Positions 8,947 to 18,979 are shown, counted from the first letter of the stretch. The stretch is DNA of 64,000 nucleotides from Parachlamydiales bacterium (GCA_003153295.1 PLXY01000003.1:56868-120867), one strand, 5' to 3'. Translations and numbers: made by a program. Notes: generated by a model from the sequence alone, not told the origin.

Positions 8947-9150
8947 AGATGAGAGCTGCGCATAAATTTTGATTGTAGGAAAATCCACAGATTTGTTAGC
9001 CTACTCGCTTTAACTTACTTGCAACAGCCCCTGTGCCGAATTTGGGTTGTTGTTCTTCAGTTTTTAGTTAAAACCGCAAACATAGAAAAATATTTATAGA
9101 GCGGTCTGCATTGAAATAGACAGAGAGTAGACCAAAAGAGAGCATATATT
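8947..9150 (+). promoter_or_regulatory. Leader of the ribosomal protein cluster
   Basis: About 200 non-coding bases precede rplC. They include a T-rich stretch (TTTGGGTTGTTGTTC) and a short inverted repeat GGTCT ... AGACC at 9101-9133. A promoter and autoregulatory leader are expected here for the cluster, but I cannot point to a convincing -35/-10 pair or to an L4-type leader structure. Confidence 0.35.
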
Positions 9151-9807
9151 ATGAAGCCAAAGTTAATGGGAATTAAGCAGGGAATGATGCAGATCTTTGA
9201 TGATCAGGGCAATCGCATTGTTTGTACAGTTATCCTTGCCGAGCCGCATGTTGTCTCCCAAATTAAGACCAAAGAAAGCGATGGATATACCGCTGTTCAA
9301 TTGGCATCCCTAAAAGTTCGTCCTGCCAAAGCTAAAAACGTTAGAAAACCACAACTCGGCCACTTCAAAAAAGCTGGCGTCGAACCACGTAAAGCCTTGT
9401 GCGAAGTGCGCCTAGACACTGTCGAAGGATATCAACTCGGCCAAGTGCTGGGCGTTGAAACTTTCAGCGAAGTCGATTTCGTCGATGTCGTCGGCATTTC
9501 CAAAGGTAAAGGGCACCAAGGTGTTATCAAGCGGCACCATTTTGCCGGCGGTCCTGCTGCGCACGGTTCTGGATTCCATCGCCATGGCGGTTCTTGCGGG
9601 ATGAGAACATCTCCAGGACGTTGCTTGCCAGGTCAAAAAAAATCAGGCCGGATGGGCGGCGAACAAGTTACTATGGAAAATCTTCGCATTGTGAAAATCG
9701 ATGCGGAAAAGCAAGTGATCCTCGTCGAAGGCGCAATTCCAGGCAGTCGCGGTGGACTCGTCTACGTGACCCCAGCTAAGAAAAAAGTCAAGAAGGTGAA
9801 AAAGTAG
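9151..9807 (+). CDS. rplC: 50S ribosomal protein L3
   Basis: L3 is an early-assembly protein near the peptidyl-transferase centre. The 218 residues match the family, with the signature region around GGPAAHGSGFHRHGGSCG and the loop tip RMGGEQVT that reaches the catalytic site. The C-terminus ends in a short Lys-rich tail (PAKKKVKKVKK). The gene opens the S10-type cluster; rpsJ, which leads this operon in most bacteria, is absent, as in Chlamydia. Confidence 0.97.
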   Translation: MKPKLMGIKQGMMQIFDDQGNRIVCTVILAEPHVVSQIKTKESDGYTAVQLASLKVRPAKAKNVRKPQLGHFKKAGVEPRKALCEVRLDTVEGYQLGQVLGVETFSEVDFVDVVGISKGKGHQGVIKRHHFAGGPAAHGSGFHRHGGSCGMRTSPGRCLPGQKKSGRMGGEQVTMENLRIVKIDAEKQVILVEGAIPGSRGGLVYVTPAKKKVKKVKK

Positions 9808-9814
9808 GTGAAAT

Positions 9815-10498
9815 GTGGCAGACATAAAGAAGTTTGATCTTTCAGGAAAAGAAAAGGGCCAAATCACCGTCAAAGACGAAGTGTTAGAGCGCGGCGCCAA
9901 TTCACAAATGATAAAAGACTACATCGTCGCTCTCCGGGCAAATGCTAGACAATGGAGCGCGCATACGAAAAGCCGTTCTGAAGTCAATCACTCAGGTCAA
10001 AAGCCGCATCCTCAAAAAGGAACAGGCCGTGCACGTCAAGGTTATCTGGGCGCTCCTCAGTATAAAGGCGGCGGACGCGTCGGCGGTCCTCGTGCAAAAT
10101 TTGATCAGCACGTCAGCATCAACCGTAAAGAAAAGCGTGCAGCCATCCGATTCCTTCTCGCTGAGAAAATACAAAACGACCATTTGATCATTCTCGAAGA
10201 CGAAGCATTCAAAGCTCCAAAAACCAAAAAAGTTGCCGACTTCTTGAAAGGACGTGAACTGTTTGGCAAGAAAGTGTTGATCATTGCGGATCTGGAAACC
10301 AAGAAAGCTTCTAAAAAGAAAAAGTCAGATGCAAAAGTAGATAAAAAAGATGACCATTTTCTGAAGAGCTTGCGCAATATTCCACGCGCTCAATATATCG
10401 TCCTCGATAACGTCAGCGGTTACGACATTATTGCCCACCGCAACATCATTTTGATGGAACCTGCTGTTGATAAACTCATGAAGATTTTAGAGAGCTAA
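9815..10498 (+). CDS. rplD: 50S ribosomal protein L4
   Basis: L4 lines the exit tunnel and in some bacteria represses its own operon. It starts at GTG after AGGTGAAAT; an ATG two bases earlier is out of frame. The conserved extended loop is present (HPQKGTGRARQGYLGAPQYK). At 227 residues it is somewhat long; the extra length is a Lys/Asp-rich insert near residues 160-185 (KKASKKKKSDAKVDKKDD). Tight spacing on both sides indicates co-transcription. Confidence 0.95.
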   Translation: MADIKKFDLSGKEKGQITVKDEVLERGANSQMIKDYIVALRANARQWSAHTKSRSEVNHSGQKPHPQKGTGRARQGYLGAPQYKGGGRVGGPRAKFDQHVSINRKEKRAAIRFLLAEKIQNDHLIILEDEAFKAPKTKKVADFLKGRELFGKKVLIIADLETKKASKKKKSDAKVDKKDDHFLKSLRNIPRAQYIVLDNVSGYDIIAHRNIILMEPAVDKLMKILES

Positions 10499-10500
10499 AT

Positions 10501-10839
10501 ATGCTGAAAAGAAACCCTTATAATGTGATTAAAAGCCGCTACGTGACCGAGAAGGCGCGTGTTTTGGAAGGTTTGCATACAAGCAACAGTAATGCTTGTG
10601 TCAAGAAATGCAATACGCCGAAATATGTGTTTCTCGTCGACAAGAGCGCAACAAAGCAAGAAATTGCCCGGGCCGTTGAAGCCATTTATGCCGATAAGAA
10701 AATTAAAGTGATCGGTGTGAATACCATTACCAATAAGCCTAAAGCTCGTACAGTCCGCGGTAGAAAAGGGATGAAACCCAGCTTTAAGAAAGCCATCGTT
10801 ACTCTCCAAGCCGGTGACGTTATCGAGGATAAGGTATAA
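10501..10839 (+). CDS. rplW: 50S ribosomal protein L23
   Basis: L23 sits at the tunnel exit and is a docking site for trigger factor and SRP. The protein has 112 residues, with the typical [16 protein letters not shown] start, the [22 protein letters not shown] core and the [21 protein letters not shown] loop. It starts two bases after the rplD stop. The N-terminal half carries two Cys residues ([10 protein letters not shown]), seen in some other chlamydial L23 proteins only by inference. Confidence 0.95.
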   Translation: MLKRNPYNVIKSRYVTEKARVLEGLHTSNSNACVKKCNTPKYVFLVDKSATKQEIARAVEAIYADKKIKVIGVNTITNKPKARTVRGRKGMKPSFKKAIVTLQAGDVIEDKV

Positions 10840-10841
10840 AT

Positions 10842-11663
10842 ATGACGCAAAAATTTCGACCTATTACACCTAGCCAGAGAGAACTCGTTTTAGAAAGCCA
10901 TAAAGATTTGACTAAAGGCGCTAAGCCTCTCAAGTCTCTTTTGGCCCGTAAGAACCGCACAGGTGGACGGAATCACCATGGTCATATCACATGCCGGCAT
11001 ATGGGCGGCGGCCATAAGATGTTCTATCGCTTGGTCGATTTCCATCGCGATAAGATTGAGATCCCTGCTAAGGTTGCTTCTCTTGAATACGATCCTAACC
11101 GTACAGCTCACATCGCACTTTTACATTATTCTGATGGCGAAAAGAAATATATTTTAGCTCCTGAAGGGTTAAAAGTCGGCGATGTCGTCATGACAACTGA
11201 CAAAGAAATGTACAATGTCGGTTGCTGCATGAAGCTGAAGCTGATGCCGCTCGGATCCGTTATTCACAATATTGAAATGTATCCAGGCCGCGGCGGCGTA
11301 CTCGTCCGATCTGCTGGACTCTCTGCGCAGCTTCTGGCTCGTAGCGATGGATATGTTAAACTTAAAATGCCTTCCGGTGAAATCCGCATGATCAATGAAG
11401 ATTGCCGCGCGACTTTTGGCGCCATTTCTAATGCTGAGCGCATTCTTCGTGTTGAAGGTAAAGCAGGACGTAACCGCTGGAAAGGAATTAGACCTACAGT
11501 CCGTGGAACGGCCATGAACCCTGTTGACCATCCTCACGGTGGTGGTGAAGGTAAGCACAACGGCTACCTCCCGCAAACACCATGGGCAATGTATACGAAA
11601 GGGTTCCGTACTCGTTCGAAGAAGAAGACCACGAAGTGGATCGTGAAAGATCGGAGGAAATAA
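10842..11663 (+). CDS. rplB: 50S ribosomal protein L2
   Basis: L2 is essential for subunit joining and peptidyl transfer. At 273 residues it has the family size. [20 protein letters not shown] near the N-terminus and [14 protein letters not shown] near the C-terminus are the expected signatures, the latter with the functionally important His. The product ends with a basic tail ([16 protein letters not shown]). Confidence 0.97.
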   Translation: MTQKFRPITPSQRELVLESHKDLTKGAKPLKSLLARKNRTGGRNHHGHITCRHMGGGHKMFYRLVDFHRDKIEIPAKVASLEYDPNRTAHIALLHYSDGEKKYILAPEGLKVGDVVMTTDKEMYNVGCCMKLKLMPLGSVIHNIEMYPGRGGVLVRSAGLSAQLLARSDGYVKLKMPSGEIRMINEDCRATFGAISNAERILRVEGKAGRNRWKGIRPTVRGTAMNPVDHPHGGGEGKHNGYLPQTPWAMYTKGFRTRSKKKTTKWIVKDRRK

Positions 11664-11669
11664 AGTTTT

Positions 11670-12008
11670 ATGGGTAGATCGTTAAGAAAAGGTCCTTTTG
11701 TAGACCATCATTTGCTCGCTAAAGTAGAGAAACAAAACATTGGCGGGTCTAAACGAGCCATTAAAACTTGGTCTCGACGATCAATGATTATACCAGAAAT
11801 GGTAGGGCATACTTTTGAAGTCCACAATGGCCGTAAATTTATTGCGGTTTTTGTTTCTGAGAATATGGTCGGACACCGCTTAGGCGAGTTCGCGCCCACT
11901 AGGATCTTCAAAGGACATGGATCTAAGAAAATTGCTGAAGCCGCAGCCGCAGCCGCGTCTGCTCCTGCTGGTGCAGCTCCTGCAGCCGCAGCCCCAGCAT
12001 CAACTTAA
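11670..12008 (+). CDS. rpsS: 30S ribosomal protein S19 with an Ala-rich C-terminal tail
   Basis: S19 binds 16S rRNA in the head with S13. The first ~88 residues are standard ([50 protein letters not shown]). They are followed by about 24 extra residues almost entirely Ala, Pro and Ser ([19 protein letters not shown]), making 112 residues instead of about 90. The tail is in frame up to a normal stop and the next gene keeps its own ribosome-binding site, so it is not a sequencing artefact at first sight. Confidence 0.95.
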   Translation: MGRSLRKGPFVDHHLLAKVEKQNIGGSKRAIKTWSRRSMIIPEMVGHTFEVHNGRKFIAVFVSENMVGHRLGEFAPTRIFKGHGSKKIAEAAAAAASAPAGAAPAAAAPAST

Positions 12009-12022
12009 AGTGAAGGAAATGT

Positions 12023-12385
12023 ATGCAAAACGCTAGAGCGTGTACGAAATATGTGAGAATACCTCCCCGAAAGGCGCGGCTTGCTGCTGACCTTATTCGT
12101 GGATTAAATGTCGAAGATGCCGTGATCCAGCTCATGTATTCACAGCTCAAAGGCGGTAAACTCCTCAAGAAAACTCTCGACAGCGCTGTTGCTAACGCTG
12201 AAACGCAATTGAACATCCCACGTCAAAAGCTCATGGTCAAAGAAGTGAGAGTCGATGCGGGTCCTGTTCTGAAGCGTTCAAAGTCAAAAGCACGCGGTGG
12301 AATGGTGGCTATCATGAAGCGGACAAGCCACTTCACAGTCATCGTAGAGCCCCAAACCGCGCTTGATACAAGGGAAGGTAAATAA
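12023..12385 (+). CDS. rplV: 50S ribosomal protein L22
   Basis: L22 contributes the beta hairpin of the exit tunnel. The 120-residue protein has [19 protein letters not shown] at the N-terminus and the hairpin and C-terminal motif [29 protein letters not shown] site lies just before the ATG. It starts 14 bases after rpsS and two bases before rpsC. Confidence 0.96.
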   Translation: MQNARACTKYVRIPPRKARLAADLIRGLNVEDAVIQLMYSQLKGGKLLKKTLDSAVANAETQLNIPRQKLMVKEVRVDAGPVLKRSKSKARGGMVAIMKRTSHFTVIVEPQTALDTREGK

Positions 12386-12387
12386 TA

Positions 12388-13020
12388 ATGGGTCAGAAAA
12401 CATCCCCAATAGGATTTAGACTTGTTCGAACAAAAAGATGGCGCTCCATGTGGTACGCCAATAACCAAGAATTTGGCAACCAATTAGGTGAAGACAGATT
12501 CATCCGAAAATATTTGATGTCCAAGCCGATTTGCGTTGGAACTTCTCTGATCACCATCAAGAGAATGAGCGGAAAAATTGAAGTGACTATCCATACAGCC
12601 CGTCCTGGTCTCGTGATCGGGAAAAAAGGCGCTGAGATCGATATTCTCAAACAAGAGCTTAAGAAAGTTACCGGGAAAGATATCTGGATTGAAGTTGAAG
12701 AAATCAAACGTCCTGACCTCGATGCTAAACTTGTAGCGGACGGAATTGCAAAACAACTCGAACGCCGGATGCCTTTCCGACGAGTCATGAAAAAAGCGAT
12801 GCAATCGAGCATGGATGCCGGTGCAGCAGGAATTAAAGTTTCTGTCTCTGGACGTATCGGTGGTGCTGAGATTGCCCGTACAGAATGGTATAAAGAAGGA
12901 CGTATCCCTCTCCATACTATTCGTGCCGAGATCGACTATGCGATGGGAAGAGCCGAGACTACTTATGGATCGATCGGTGTGAAGGTGTGGATTAATAAAG
13001 GCGAAGAAGGAGCAGCTTGA
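12388..13020 (+). CDS. rpsC: 30S ribosomal protein S3
   Basis: S3 forms part of the mRNA entry channel. The 210-residue protein starts [12 protein letters not shown], has the type II KH domain with [14 protein letters not shown], and the C-terminal domain signature [19 protein letters not shown]. It is shorter than the enterobacterial protein because the C-terminal tail is reduced, as is common outside that group. Confidence 0.97.
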   Translation: MGQKTSPIGFRLVRTKRWRSMWYANNQEFGNQLGEDRFIRKYLMSKPICVGTSLITIKRMSGKIEVTIHTARPGLVIGKKGAEIDILKQELKKVTGKDIWIEVEEIKRPDLDAKLVADGIAKQLERRMPFRRVMKKAMQSSMDAGAAGIKVSVSGRIGGAEIARTEWYKEGRIPLHTIRAEIDYAMGRAETTYGSIGVKVWINKGEEGAA

Positions 13021-13022
13021 TT

Positions 13023-13442
13023 ATGGCAATGATGCCCGTTCGAACTAAATTCCGAAAAATGCAAAAAGGCCAGATGGCCGGTTTCAGCAAAGCTGCAAAC
13101 TTTCTCGACTTCGGTGAATTTGGAATGCAAGCGCTCGAAAGAGGCTGGATTACCAACCACCAAATTGAAGCGGCCCGCGTTGCGATCACACGTTATTTAA
13201 ACCGTCGTGGCCAAGTATGGATCCGTATGTTCCCCGATAAGTCAGTTTCTAAAAAACCGGCTGAAACTCGTATGGGTAAAGGGAAAGGAAATCCTGACCA
13301 CTGGGTCGCTGTCGTAAAACCAGGTCGCGTGATGTTCGAAGTCGGCGGAGTCACTAAAGACCTCGCTCAGAACGCTCTGCGCCGCGCTGCAGCTAAAATT
13401 GGGATTAAGACCCGCTTTGTCGAAAGATTGGAGAGAGTATAA
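13023..13442 (+). CDS. rplP: 50S ribosomal protein L16
   Basis: L16 helps place the A-site tRNA. The 139-residue product carries [14 protein letters not shown] at the N-terminus and the [19 protein letters not shown] signature. The first in-frame ATG after the GAAGGAG site in the end of rpsC is chosen; an ATG two codons later is possible, and an upstream TTG seems unlikely. Confidence 0.95.
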   Translation: MAMMPVRTKFRKMQKGQMAGFSKAANFLDFGEFGMQALERGWITNHQIEAARVAITRYLNRRGQVWIRMFPDKSVSKKPAETRMGKGKGNPDHWVAVVKPGRVMFEVGGVTKDLAQNALRRAAAKIGIKTRFVERLERV

Positions 13443-13446
13443 AGTT

Positions 13447-13668
13447 ATGTTTAAAATTGAAGACCTTAAAAAGCAAAATCTCGTTGAGCTTACAGCTCTC
13501 TACAACGATCTTTCCAAAGAGATCTACGAGATCAATACAGAGTTCAGCATAACTCGCAAATTAGAAAAACCCCATCTCCTCCGATTGAAGAAGAAAGATA
13601 GGGCCCGTGTTTTGACGGCGATTAATCAAAATTCAAAGTCCCAGTCGGAAGACCAGGGAAAGGCTTAA
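13447..13668 (+). CDS. rpmC: 50S ribosomal protein L29
   Basis: L29 is a small helical protein near the tunnel exit. The ATG giving MFKIEDLKKQNLVELTALY is preferred over an upstream frame that overlaps rplP. The 73 residues include the conserved coiled core and LRLKKKDRARVLTAINQ. The tail (SKSQSEDQGKA) is slightly longer than usual. Confidence 0.93.
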   Translation: MFKIEDLKKQNLVELTALYNDLSKEIYEINTEFSITRKLEKPHLLRLKKKDRARVLTAINQNSKSQSEDQGKA

Positions 13669-13671
13669 AGT

Positions 13672-13920
13672 ATGAAAACAGAACGAAATCCCCGTAAAGA
13701 AAAAGAAGGTATTGTTGTTTCGGCCAAGATGCAGAAGACTGTAACAGTCCGCGTCGACCGCACCTTTTCGCATCCTGAGTATCCAAAAGTCGTGACGCGC
13801 GGTAAAAAATACTACGCTCATTGCGAAATGGATGTGAAAGAAGGGCAGAAAGTGCGCATCTCTGAAACACGACCTATTTCTAAATTGAAACGCTGGCGCG
13901 TAGTTGAGGTGATCGCATGA
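13672..13920 (+). CDS. rpsQ: 30S ribosomal protein S17
   Basis: S17 is an OB-fold protein that binds 16S rRNA early in assembly. At 82 residues it has the expected [20 protein letters not shown] start, the [26 protein letters not shown] motif and a normal end. Its stop overlaps the rplN start by four bases (ATGA). Confidence 0.95.
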   Translation: MKTERNPRKEKEGIVVSAKMQKTVTVRVDRTFSHPEYPKVVTRGKKYYAHCEMDVKEGQKVRISETRPISKLKRWRVVEVIA

Positions 13921-14285
13921 TTCAACAAGAATCCGAATTAGATGTCGCTGATAATACCGGCGCAAAACGAGTTCGCTGCTTTAAGGTCCTTCGTGGATCT
14001 AAGCGTCGTTATGCAGGTGTAGGCGATGTGATCGTCTGCAGCGTCAAAGAAGCTGACCCTAAAGGACTGGTTAAAAAAGGCGAAGTCGTCAAAGCCGTTA
14101 TCGTGCGCACACGCAGTTATATCCGACGCGCCGATGGATCGATGCTCCGCTTTTATGACAATAGCTGCGTCATCTTGGATGACAAAGGAAATCCTCGTGG
14201 AACACGTATTTTCGGGCCTGTTGCTCGCGAAGTTCGGGATGTAGGATTTGTAAAAATCACATCGTTAGCACCTGAGGTAATTTAA
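13917..14285 (+). CDS. rplN: 50S ribosomal protein L14
   Basis: L14 lies at the subunit interface. All 122 residues follow the family ([52 protein letters not shown]). It is coupled to rpsQ by the ATGA overlap and followed at one base by rplX. Confidence 0.97.
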   Translation: MIQQESELDVADNTGAKRVRCFKVLRGSKRRYAGVGDVIVCSVKEADPKGLVKKGEVVKAVIVRTRSYIRRADGSMLRFYDNSCVILDDKGNPRGTRIFGPVAREVRDVGFVKITSLAPEVI

Positions 14286-14286
14286 T

Positions 14287-14613
14287 ATGAGCAAGTGGAT
14301 AAAGCAAGGCGATAAAGTTCTAGTGATCGCAGGCAATGAACGCGGCAGATCAGGAACTGTTTTGAAACGGAAAGGCGAAAAAGTTGTTATTCAAGGAATG
14401 AATATTCGAAAAAAACACGCTAAACGCCGCGCTCAAGTACAAACTCCTAGCATCATTGAGATGGAAATGCCTATTCATATTTCTAATGTCTGTCTCTGTG
14501 ATGATGAAGGAAAACGAATTGATGTTAAAGTGCACCGCACCAAGAAAGAGAAAGATCTCTTTTACATGAAGGGCGATAAGAAAGTCGCGCTGCGTACACT
14601 AAAGAAAAGTTAA
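14287..14613 (+). CDS. rplX: 50S ribosomal protein L24
   Basis: L24 starts assembly of the large subunit. The 108-residue protein has a KOW motif at the N-terminus (IKQGDKVLVIAGNERGRSG) and the NIRKKHAKR segment. The C-terminal part is Lys-rich. Downstream of it the order goes directly to rplE; rpsN, usually between rplE and rpsH, is missing here as in Chlamydia. Confidence 0.95.
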   Translation: MSKWIKQGDKVLVIAGNERGRSGTVLKRKGEKVVIQGMNIRKKHAKRRAQVQTPSIIEMEMPIHISNVCLCDDEGKRIDVKVHRTKKEKDLFYMKGDKKVALRTLKKS

Positions 14614-14627
14614 ACGGATGAGAAGCA

Positions 14628-15179
14628 ATGTCTAGATTAAAACAGAAATTTAAAGAGGAAGTAAAACCCGCTCTCACAGAGAAGTTCGGATATAAAAATT
14701 CGATGCTGGTTCCTTCCCTAAAGAAAATCGTCATTAGCATGGGCCTTGCCGAAGCTACTAAAGACAAAAATGCGGTCCAAGCCTGCCAAAAAGAGATGAC
14801 AATGCTCTCAGGTCAAAAACCTATCTTGACGCATACGAAGAAAGCGATTGCAAACTTCAAATCGCGTAAAGGTCAAGTGATCGGACTTAAAGTCACACTC
14901 CGCAAAAAACGGATGTATGAGTTTCTCGACCGTTTTTGCAATATCGTCGCACCCCGCATCCGCGACTTCCGCGGCTTTACTCCTAAATGCGATGGAAGAG
15001 GTTCTTATTCTTTGGGGCTTAATGATCAGCAAGTATTTCCTGAGATTAACCTGGACGAAGTCAAGAGAACACAAGGTATGAATATTACATTTGTAACATC
15101 AGCTAAGACTGATGATGAGTGCGTGGAGCTGCTCCGCATGCTCGGATTTCCATTTAAGACTCAGATTGAGGGGAAATAA
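14628..15179 (+). CDS. rplE: 50S ribosomal protein L5
   Basis: L5 binds 5S rRNA in the central protuberance. The 183 residues include the P-site loop region ([28 protein letters not shown], split across two strands) and the C-terminal [18 protein letters not shown] motif. A GATGAGAAGC site precedes the ATG, and the stop is two bases before rpsH. Confidence 0.96.
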   Translation: MSRLKQKFKEEVKPALTEKFGYKNSMLVPSLKKIVISMGLAEATKDKNAVQACQKEMTMLSGQKPILTHTKKAIANFKSRKGQVIGLKVTLRKKRMYEFLDRFCNIVAPRIRDFRGFTPKCDGRGSYSLGLNDQQVFPEINLDEVKRTQGMNITFVTSAKTDDECVELLRMLGFPFKTQIEGK

Positions 15180-15181
15180 TT

Positions 15182-15574
15182 ATGGCACACCAAGATCCTA
15201 TCGCTGATATGCTCACCCGCCTTCGTAATGGAGTAACAGCCCGTAGCCGTTATGTCGATATGCCGCTCAGCCAGCAAAAGCACAATGTTCTGAAAGTTCT
15301 CGAACAGCAAGGTTTTATCGAACACATCCTCGTAGATGAAGAGCATAAAAAAATGCGCGTATTTTTGAAATATGCAGGAAGCCGAGAACCCATTATGCAA
15401 GGGCTCAAGCGTATCTCAAAACCCAGCCTCCGCAAATATATCAATAAAGATGAGATTCCTAAAATCTCCGGCGGATTGGGAGTTGCTATTGTGTCCACTT
15501 CGCAAGGTGTTGTCGATGGTGAAACCGCCCGTCAAAAAGGGATCGGTGGAGAACTCTTATGTTATATATGGTGA
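15182..15574 (+). CDS. rpsH: 30S ribosomal protein S8
   Basis: S8 binds the central domain of 16S rRNA. The product has 130 residues with DPIADMLTRLRNG at the start and the C-terminal signature GLGVAIVSTSQGVV followed by ARQKGIGGELLCYIW. The gene directly follows rplE. Confidence 0.96.
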   Translation: MAHQDPIADMLTRLRNGVTARSRYVDMPLSQQKHNVLKVLEQQGFIEHILVDEEHKKMRVFLKYAGSREPIMQGLKRISKPSLRKYINKDEIPKISGGLGVAIVSTSQGVVDGETARQKGIGGELLCYIW

Positions 15575-15584
15575 GGAATTAGTT

Positions 15585-16139
15585 ATGTCACGTTTAGGAA
15601 AAATGGCCATTAAAATCCCTTCTGGCGTCGAAGTGAAAACCGACGGTAAGAATATCCATGTGAAAGGGCCCAAAGGAACACTCAGCTATCATCTAATCGA
15701 AGGAATCACTGTTAAGGTGACTGATGGAGAAGCTATGATCGAAAAGAATGAAAAAATCGATCTCCCAAAACCCACCCACGGACTCTATCGATCGCTGCTC
15801 AACAGTATGATCGAAGGAGTTTCTAAAGGTTTTGAAATCAAGTTAGGGATGGTAGGCGTCGGATACCGCGCCGCTGTTCAAGGCAATTTCGTCGACCTCC
15901 AAGTCGGTCTTTCTCATCCGACACAGATACGCATTCCGCAAGGCGTTAATGTGACCGTCGACAAGAGCATTACAATTATCATTACCGGCATTGACAAGCA
16001 ACTCGTCGGCCAGTTTGCTGCGACGGTGCGCGCTGTGAAACCCCCGGAACCTTACAAAGGGAAAGGGATTCGTTACGAGAACGAATATGTGCGCAAAAAA
16101 GCAGGAAAAGCTGCTAAAGCCAAAACCGCTGCCGGATAA
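15585..16139 (+). CDS. rplF: 50S ribosomal protein L6
   Basis: L6 supports the factor-binding site. The ATG giving MSRLGKMAIKIPSGV is the family start; a longer upstream frame that runs inside rpsH is not used. The 184 residues contain both L6 domains and the C-terminal signature PPEPYKGKGIRYENEYVRKK, followed by an Ala/Lys-rich tail (AGKAAKAKTAAG). Confidence 0.96.
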   Translation: MSRLGKMAIKIPSGVEVKTDGKNIHVKGPKGTLSYHLIEGITVKVTDGEAMIEKNEKIDLPKPTHGLYRSLLNSMIEGVSKGFEIKLGMVGVGYRAAVQGNFVDLQVGLSHPTQIRIPQGVNVTVDKSITIIITGIDKQLVGQFAATVRAVKPPEPYKGKGIRYENEYVRKKAGKAAKAKTAAG

Positions 16140-16155
16140 AACAGGATAGAAAAAT

Positions 16156-16524
16156 ATGGAAAGTTCACTCGTCAATAGAAATCGGAAGCGTTTAAAGCGG
16201 GCAACTCGTGTACGCCAAAACCTCCGCGGCACCGCTGAAAAACCACGGCTTACCGTCATGAAGTCTAATCGTCATATTGCAGTCCAGCTGATCGACGATG
16301 AAAAGGGCATTACCCTGGCTTCAGCTAGCACGCTGATGAAAAAATTCCGTTCAAAAAAACTGACCAGCAATAAAGAAGCTGCTCGTTTAATTGGAACAGA
16401 ATTGGCTGAGCTTGCCAAAGGCAAACAAATCTCGACCGTCGTTTTTGACCGCGGATTTTACAAATATCACGGCGTCATTGCTGAACTTGCTAACGCAGCT
16501 CGAGAAGCAGGATTACAATTTTAA
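16156..16524 (+). CDS. rplR: 50S ribosomal protein L18
   Basis: L18 brings 5S rRNA into the large subunit. The 122-residue protein shows the basic N-terminus (RNRKRLKRATRVRQNLRG), PRLTVMKSNRHIAVQLIDD and the C-terminal VVFDRGFYKYHGVIAELANAAREAGL. It follows rplF after a short gap and precedes rpsE. Confidence 0.96.
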   Translation: MESSLVNRNRKRLKRATRVRQNLRGTAEKPRLTVMKSNRHIAVQLIDDEKGITLASASTLMKKFRSKKLTSNKEAARLIGTELAELAKGKQISTVVFDRGFYKYHGVIAELANAAREAGLQF

Positions 16525-16531
16525 GGAAATA

Positions 16532-17035
16532 ATGATGAAACATAAATCCAAGCGTCAACGTCAAGAAGATTTCAATACCCATTTCGAAGAGAAGGTTCTC
16601 TATATCAACCGCTCTTCTAAAGTCGTTAAAGGGGGCCGTAAGTTTAGTTTTTCAGCCCTGATTATCGTCGGAGATGGCGAAGGCCATATTGGTTTTGGCT
16701 TTGCCAAAGCGAATGAAGTTTCCGATGCGATCCGCAAAGGGGGAGAAGCCGCCCGTAAGAATATCATGACTTTTGAAAGGGAAGGAGCGACCATTCCTCA
16801 CGAGATTACTGTGAGTTGGGACGGCTCTACCGTTTTCTTGAAACCTGCTCCAGAAGGAACAGGCGTGATTGCGGGCTCAAAAGTCCGTTCGGTGCTTGAA
16901 CTTGGTGGTGTTAGAGACATCGTTGCTAAAATTTACGGGTCTAACAATCCTCTTAATCAAGTCCGTGCGACACTGAAAGCTTTGACCCTTCTTCAAAACC
17001 GTCAACGAGCACTTCAAGCGCGAGGCTTAGCATGA
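16532..17035 (+). CDS. rpsE: 30S ribosomal protein S5
   Basis: S5 has roles in decoding accuracy and mRNA unwinding. Two adjacent ATG codons follow an AAGGAA site; the first is used, giving 167 residues. The double-stranded RNA-binding-like domain is clear (VLYINRSSKVVKGGRKFSFS, GDGEGHIGFGFAKANEVSDA), and so is the C-terminal part with VLELGGVRDIVAKIYGSNN. Its stop overlaps the rplO ATG. rpmD, normally between rpsE and rplO, is absent. Confidence 0.95.
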   Translation: MMKHKSKRQRQEDFNTHFEEKVLYINRSSKVVKGGRKFSFSALIIVGDGEGHIGFGFAKANEVSDAIRKGGEAARKNIMTFEREGATIPHEITVSWDGSTVFLKPAPEGTGVIAGSKVRSVLELGGVRDIVAKIYGSNNPLNQVRATLKALTLLQNRQRALQARGLA

Positions 17036-17499
17036 TTAATTTGGGAGCACTTTCCGATACACACCGTCCGCGTAAACGCGTTCAACGCGTAGGCCGCGGT
17101 CTTGGATCTAAACGAGGAAAAACTTGTACTCGCGGAGCTAAAGGCGATAAAGCCAGACGTGGTTATAAAGGCCGTTTCGGTTACGAAGGAGGACAGCTTC
17201 CTCTTTATCGTAAACTTCCGACCAAAGGATTTGTCAATGGGATGTTTAAAAATGACGTCTATTCGATCAATCTCGGACGCCTCAATTTTCTTTTCAAAGA
17301 TGGCGATGTCATCAATTTGAAAACATTGCGTGAGCGTGGTTATGCACCTCGGGATCCTAAAGGCGGACTCAAAATTTTAGCCCAAGGCGATTTGAAAAAG
17401 AATGTGACGATCGAAGCTCACGCTTTTTCAAAAGGCGCATTGGAAAAACTCGAAAAACAAAAAATATCTTTTAAAGTTCTCGGTAAAAAAGACACCTAA
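17032..17499 (+). CDS. rplO: 50S ribosomal protein L15
   Basis: L15 is a late-assembly protein whose extended N-terminal part penetrates the subunit. The 155 residues begin with [20 protein letters not shown] and show [20 protein letters not shown] and GFEGGQ-like [18 protein letters not shown]. Coupled to rpsE by a four-base overlap and followed by secY. Confidence 0.96.
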   Translation: MINLGALSDTHRPRKRVQRVGRGLGSKRGKTCTRGAKGDKARRGYKGRFGYEGGQLPLYRKLPTKGFVNGMFKNDVYSINLGRLNFLFKDGDVINLKTLRERGYAPRDPKGGLKILAQGDLKKNVTIEAHAFSKGALEKLEKQKISFKVLGKKDT

Positions 17500-17501
17500 G
17501 A

Positions 17502-18866
17502 ATGTTAGAGGGAATAAAGCGTATCTTCTCGATCCCAGAGTTAAAGGCAAAAATTGTCTTTACACTCATGCTCCTCATGGTCTGCAGGATTGGGGCGCAT
17601 ATTCCCGTGCCTGGAATTAATGGAGATCTGGCTGTCCGGCTCTTTCACCATGCGACAGGCGGGAGTCAAAATCTTTTTCAATTAATGGACGTCTTTTCTG
17701 GCGGGGCCTTTGCGCACATGACGATCATTGCGCTCGGCGTTATGCCTTATATCTCCGCTTCCATCATCATGCAGCTCCTCATGGCCCTTGTTCCTTCTCT
17801 CCAACGAGAGATCAAAGAAAGCCCTGATCAAGGCCGCCGCAAGATGGGTAAATGGATCCGGCTTTTTACCATCGGCCTAGCCTTTTTCCAAGCAGGACTC
17901 TTTGCTAAATATGCCGTTCAGCTCAATGCGGGATCACCTGGCATCATCGTTCCTGAGCTCATGGACTTCCAACTGTTTGGCATGCCGTGGCTCTTTTATA
18001 TGATTGTCATGTTCACGATGACCGCCGGTACGATGCTTTTGATGTGGATCGGCGAGCAAATCTCCGAAAAGGGGATCGGCAATGGAATTAGCTTGATCAT
18101 CACCATCGGGATTCTCTCATCTCTGCCTGGCACCATCGGTTCTATCATCCGGCAGCTCAATCTAGACTCTCAAGAACCTGGACAGCTCACTTTTTCATCC
18201 CTGGTTGTCCTCGGTGTTGTTTTTGTCATGATCATCATTGGCACCATTCTCGTCATCCAAGGCCAGCGAAGAATTTCTTTACAATACGCTAGACGTGTTG
18301 TCGGAAGGCAAGAGACCCAAGGCGGCAGCGCTTATATCCCTTTAAAAATTAATTATGCAGGCGTTATCCCTGTGATCTTTGCTTCCTCTCTTCTGATGTT
18401 TCCCGCGACTATTGCTCAATTTATAGGACAAGGTAATGCACTCGGACAAATTGCTAATTGGTTTTCGCCAGGCACTTGGGTCCATACCTGTCTCTATGTT
18501 ATGTTAATTATATTTTTTACTTACTTCTGGACCGCGACCCAGTTTCATCCCGAGCAAATTGCTTCTGATATGAAGAAGAACGGCGCCTTCATTCCTGGCG
18601 TCCGACAAGGCAAACCGACCCAAGATTACCTCGAAGCGACCATGAACCGCATCACTTTCGCAGGAGCCCTCTTTCTGGCCCTGATTGCCATTTTACCGAC
18701 CTTGGTCAGCCGGCTTTTAGGCGTAGACCCTACGATCAGCCACTTTTTTGGCGGAACTTCCCTGCTGATTTTAGTCGGGGTTGTTTTAGATACGACTAAA
18801 CAGATTGAATCGCATCTTCTCATGAAACGGTATGACGGTTTTATGAAGCGTGCACGTGCTCGATAA
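17502..18866 (+). CDS. secY: Protein translocase subunit SecY
   Basis: SecY forms the protein-conducting channel in the inner membrane. The 454-residue protein shows ten hydrophobic segments and the family signature regions: GAHIPVPGI near residue 30, [16 protein letters not shown], and the cytoplasmic loop with [15 protein letters not shown]. It starts two bases after rplO. adk, map and infA, which often follow secY, are not here; rpsM comes next after 113 bases. Confidence 0.97.
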   Translation: MLEGIKRIFSIPELKAKIVFTLMLLMVCRIGAHIPVPGINGDLAVRLFHHATGGSQNLFQLMDVFSGGAFAHMTIIALGVMPYISASIIMQLLMALVPSLQREIKESPDQGRRKMGKWIRLFTIGLAFFQAGLFAKYAVQLNAGSPGIIVPELMDFQLFGMPWLFYMIVMFTMTAGTMLLMWIGEQISEKGIGNGISLIITIGILSSLPGTIGSIIRQLNLDSQEPGQLTFSSLVVLGVVFVMIIIGTILVIQGQRRISLQYARRVVGRQETQGGSAYIPLKINYAGVIPVIFASSLLMFPATIAQFIGQGNALGQIANWFSPGTWVHTCLYVMLIIFFTYFWTATQFHPEQIASDMKKNGAFIPGVRQGKPTQDYLEATMNRITFAGALFLALIAILPTLVSRLLGVDPTISHFFGGTSLLILVGVVLDTTKQIESHLLMKRYDGFMKRARAR

Positions 18867-18889
18867 GAAATTTTTGAAGTGTAAGTTGC

Positions 18890-18915
18890 TTGCAAAACTC
18901 CTAAACGAGTTGCAA
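18890..18915 (+). terminator. Stem-loop between secY and rpsM
   Basis: CTTGCAAAACTC and GAGTTGCAAG form an imperfect hairpin with a CTAAAC loop and one bulge. No clear U-run follows, so it may be a weak terminator or a processing site splitting the spc-like from the alpha-like part. The AT-rich stretch after it (18920-18965) is where a promoter for rpsM-rpsK-rpoA-rplQ would be expected. Confidence 0.35.
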
Positions 18916-18979
18916 GTGGCTCTTGAGTTAAACTCAGTTAATTGTTAAACTATTTCGATATTAAAAAAGGATTTTACAC

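Noticed and set aside
15372..15584. Upstream in-frame extension of rplF inside rpsH
   Set aside because: L6 proteins start at MSRLGK; the extension is the shadow of rpsH.
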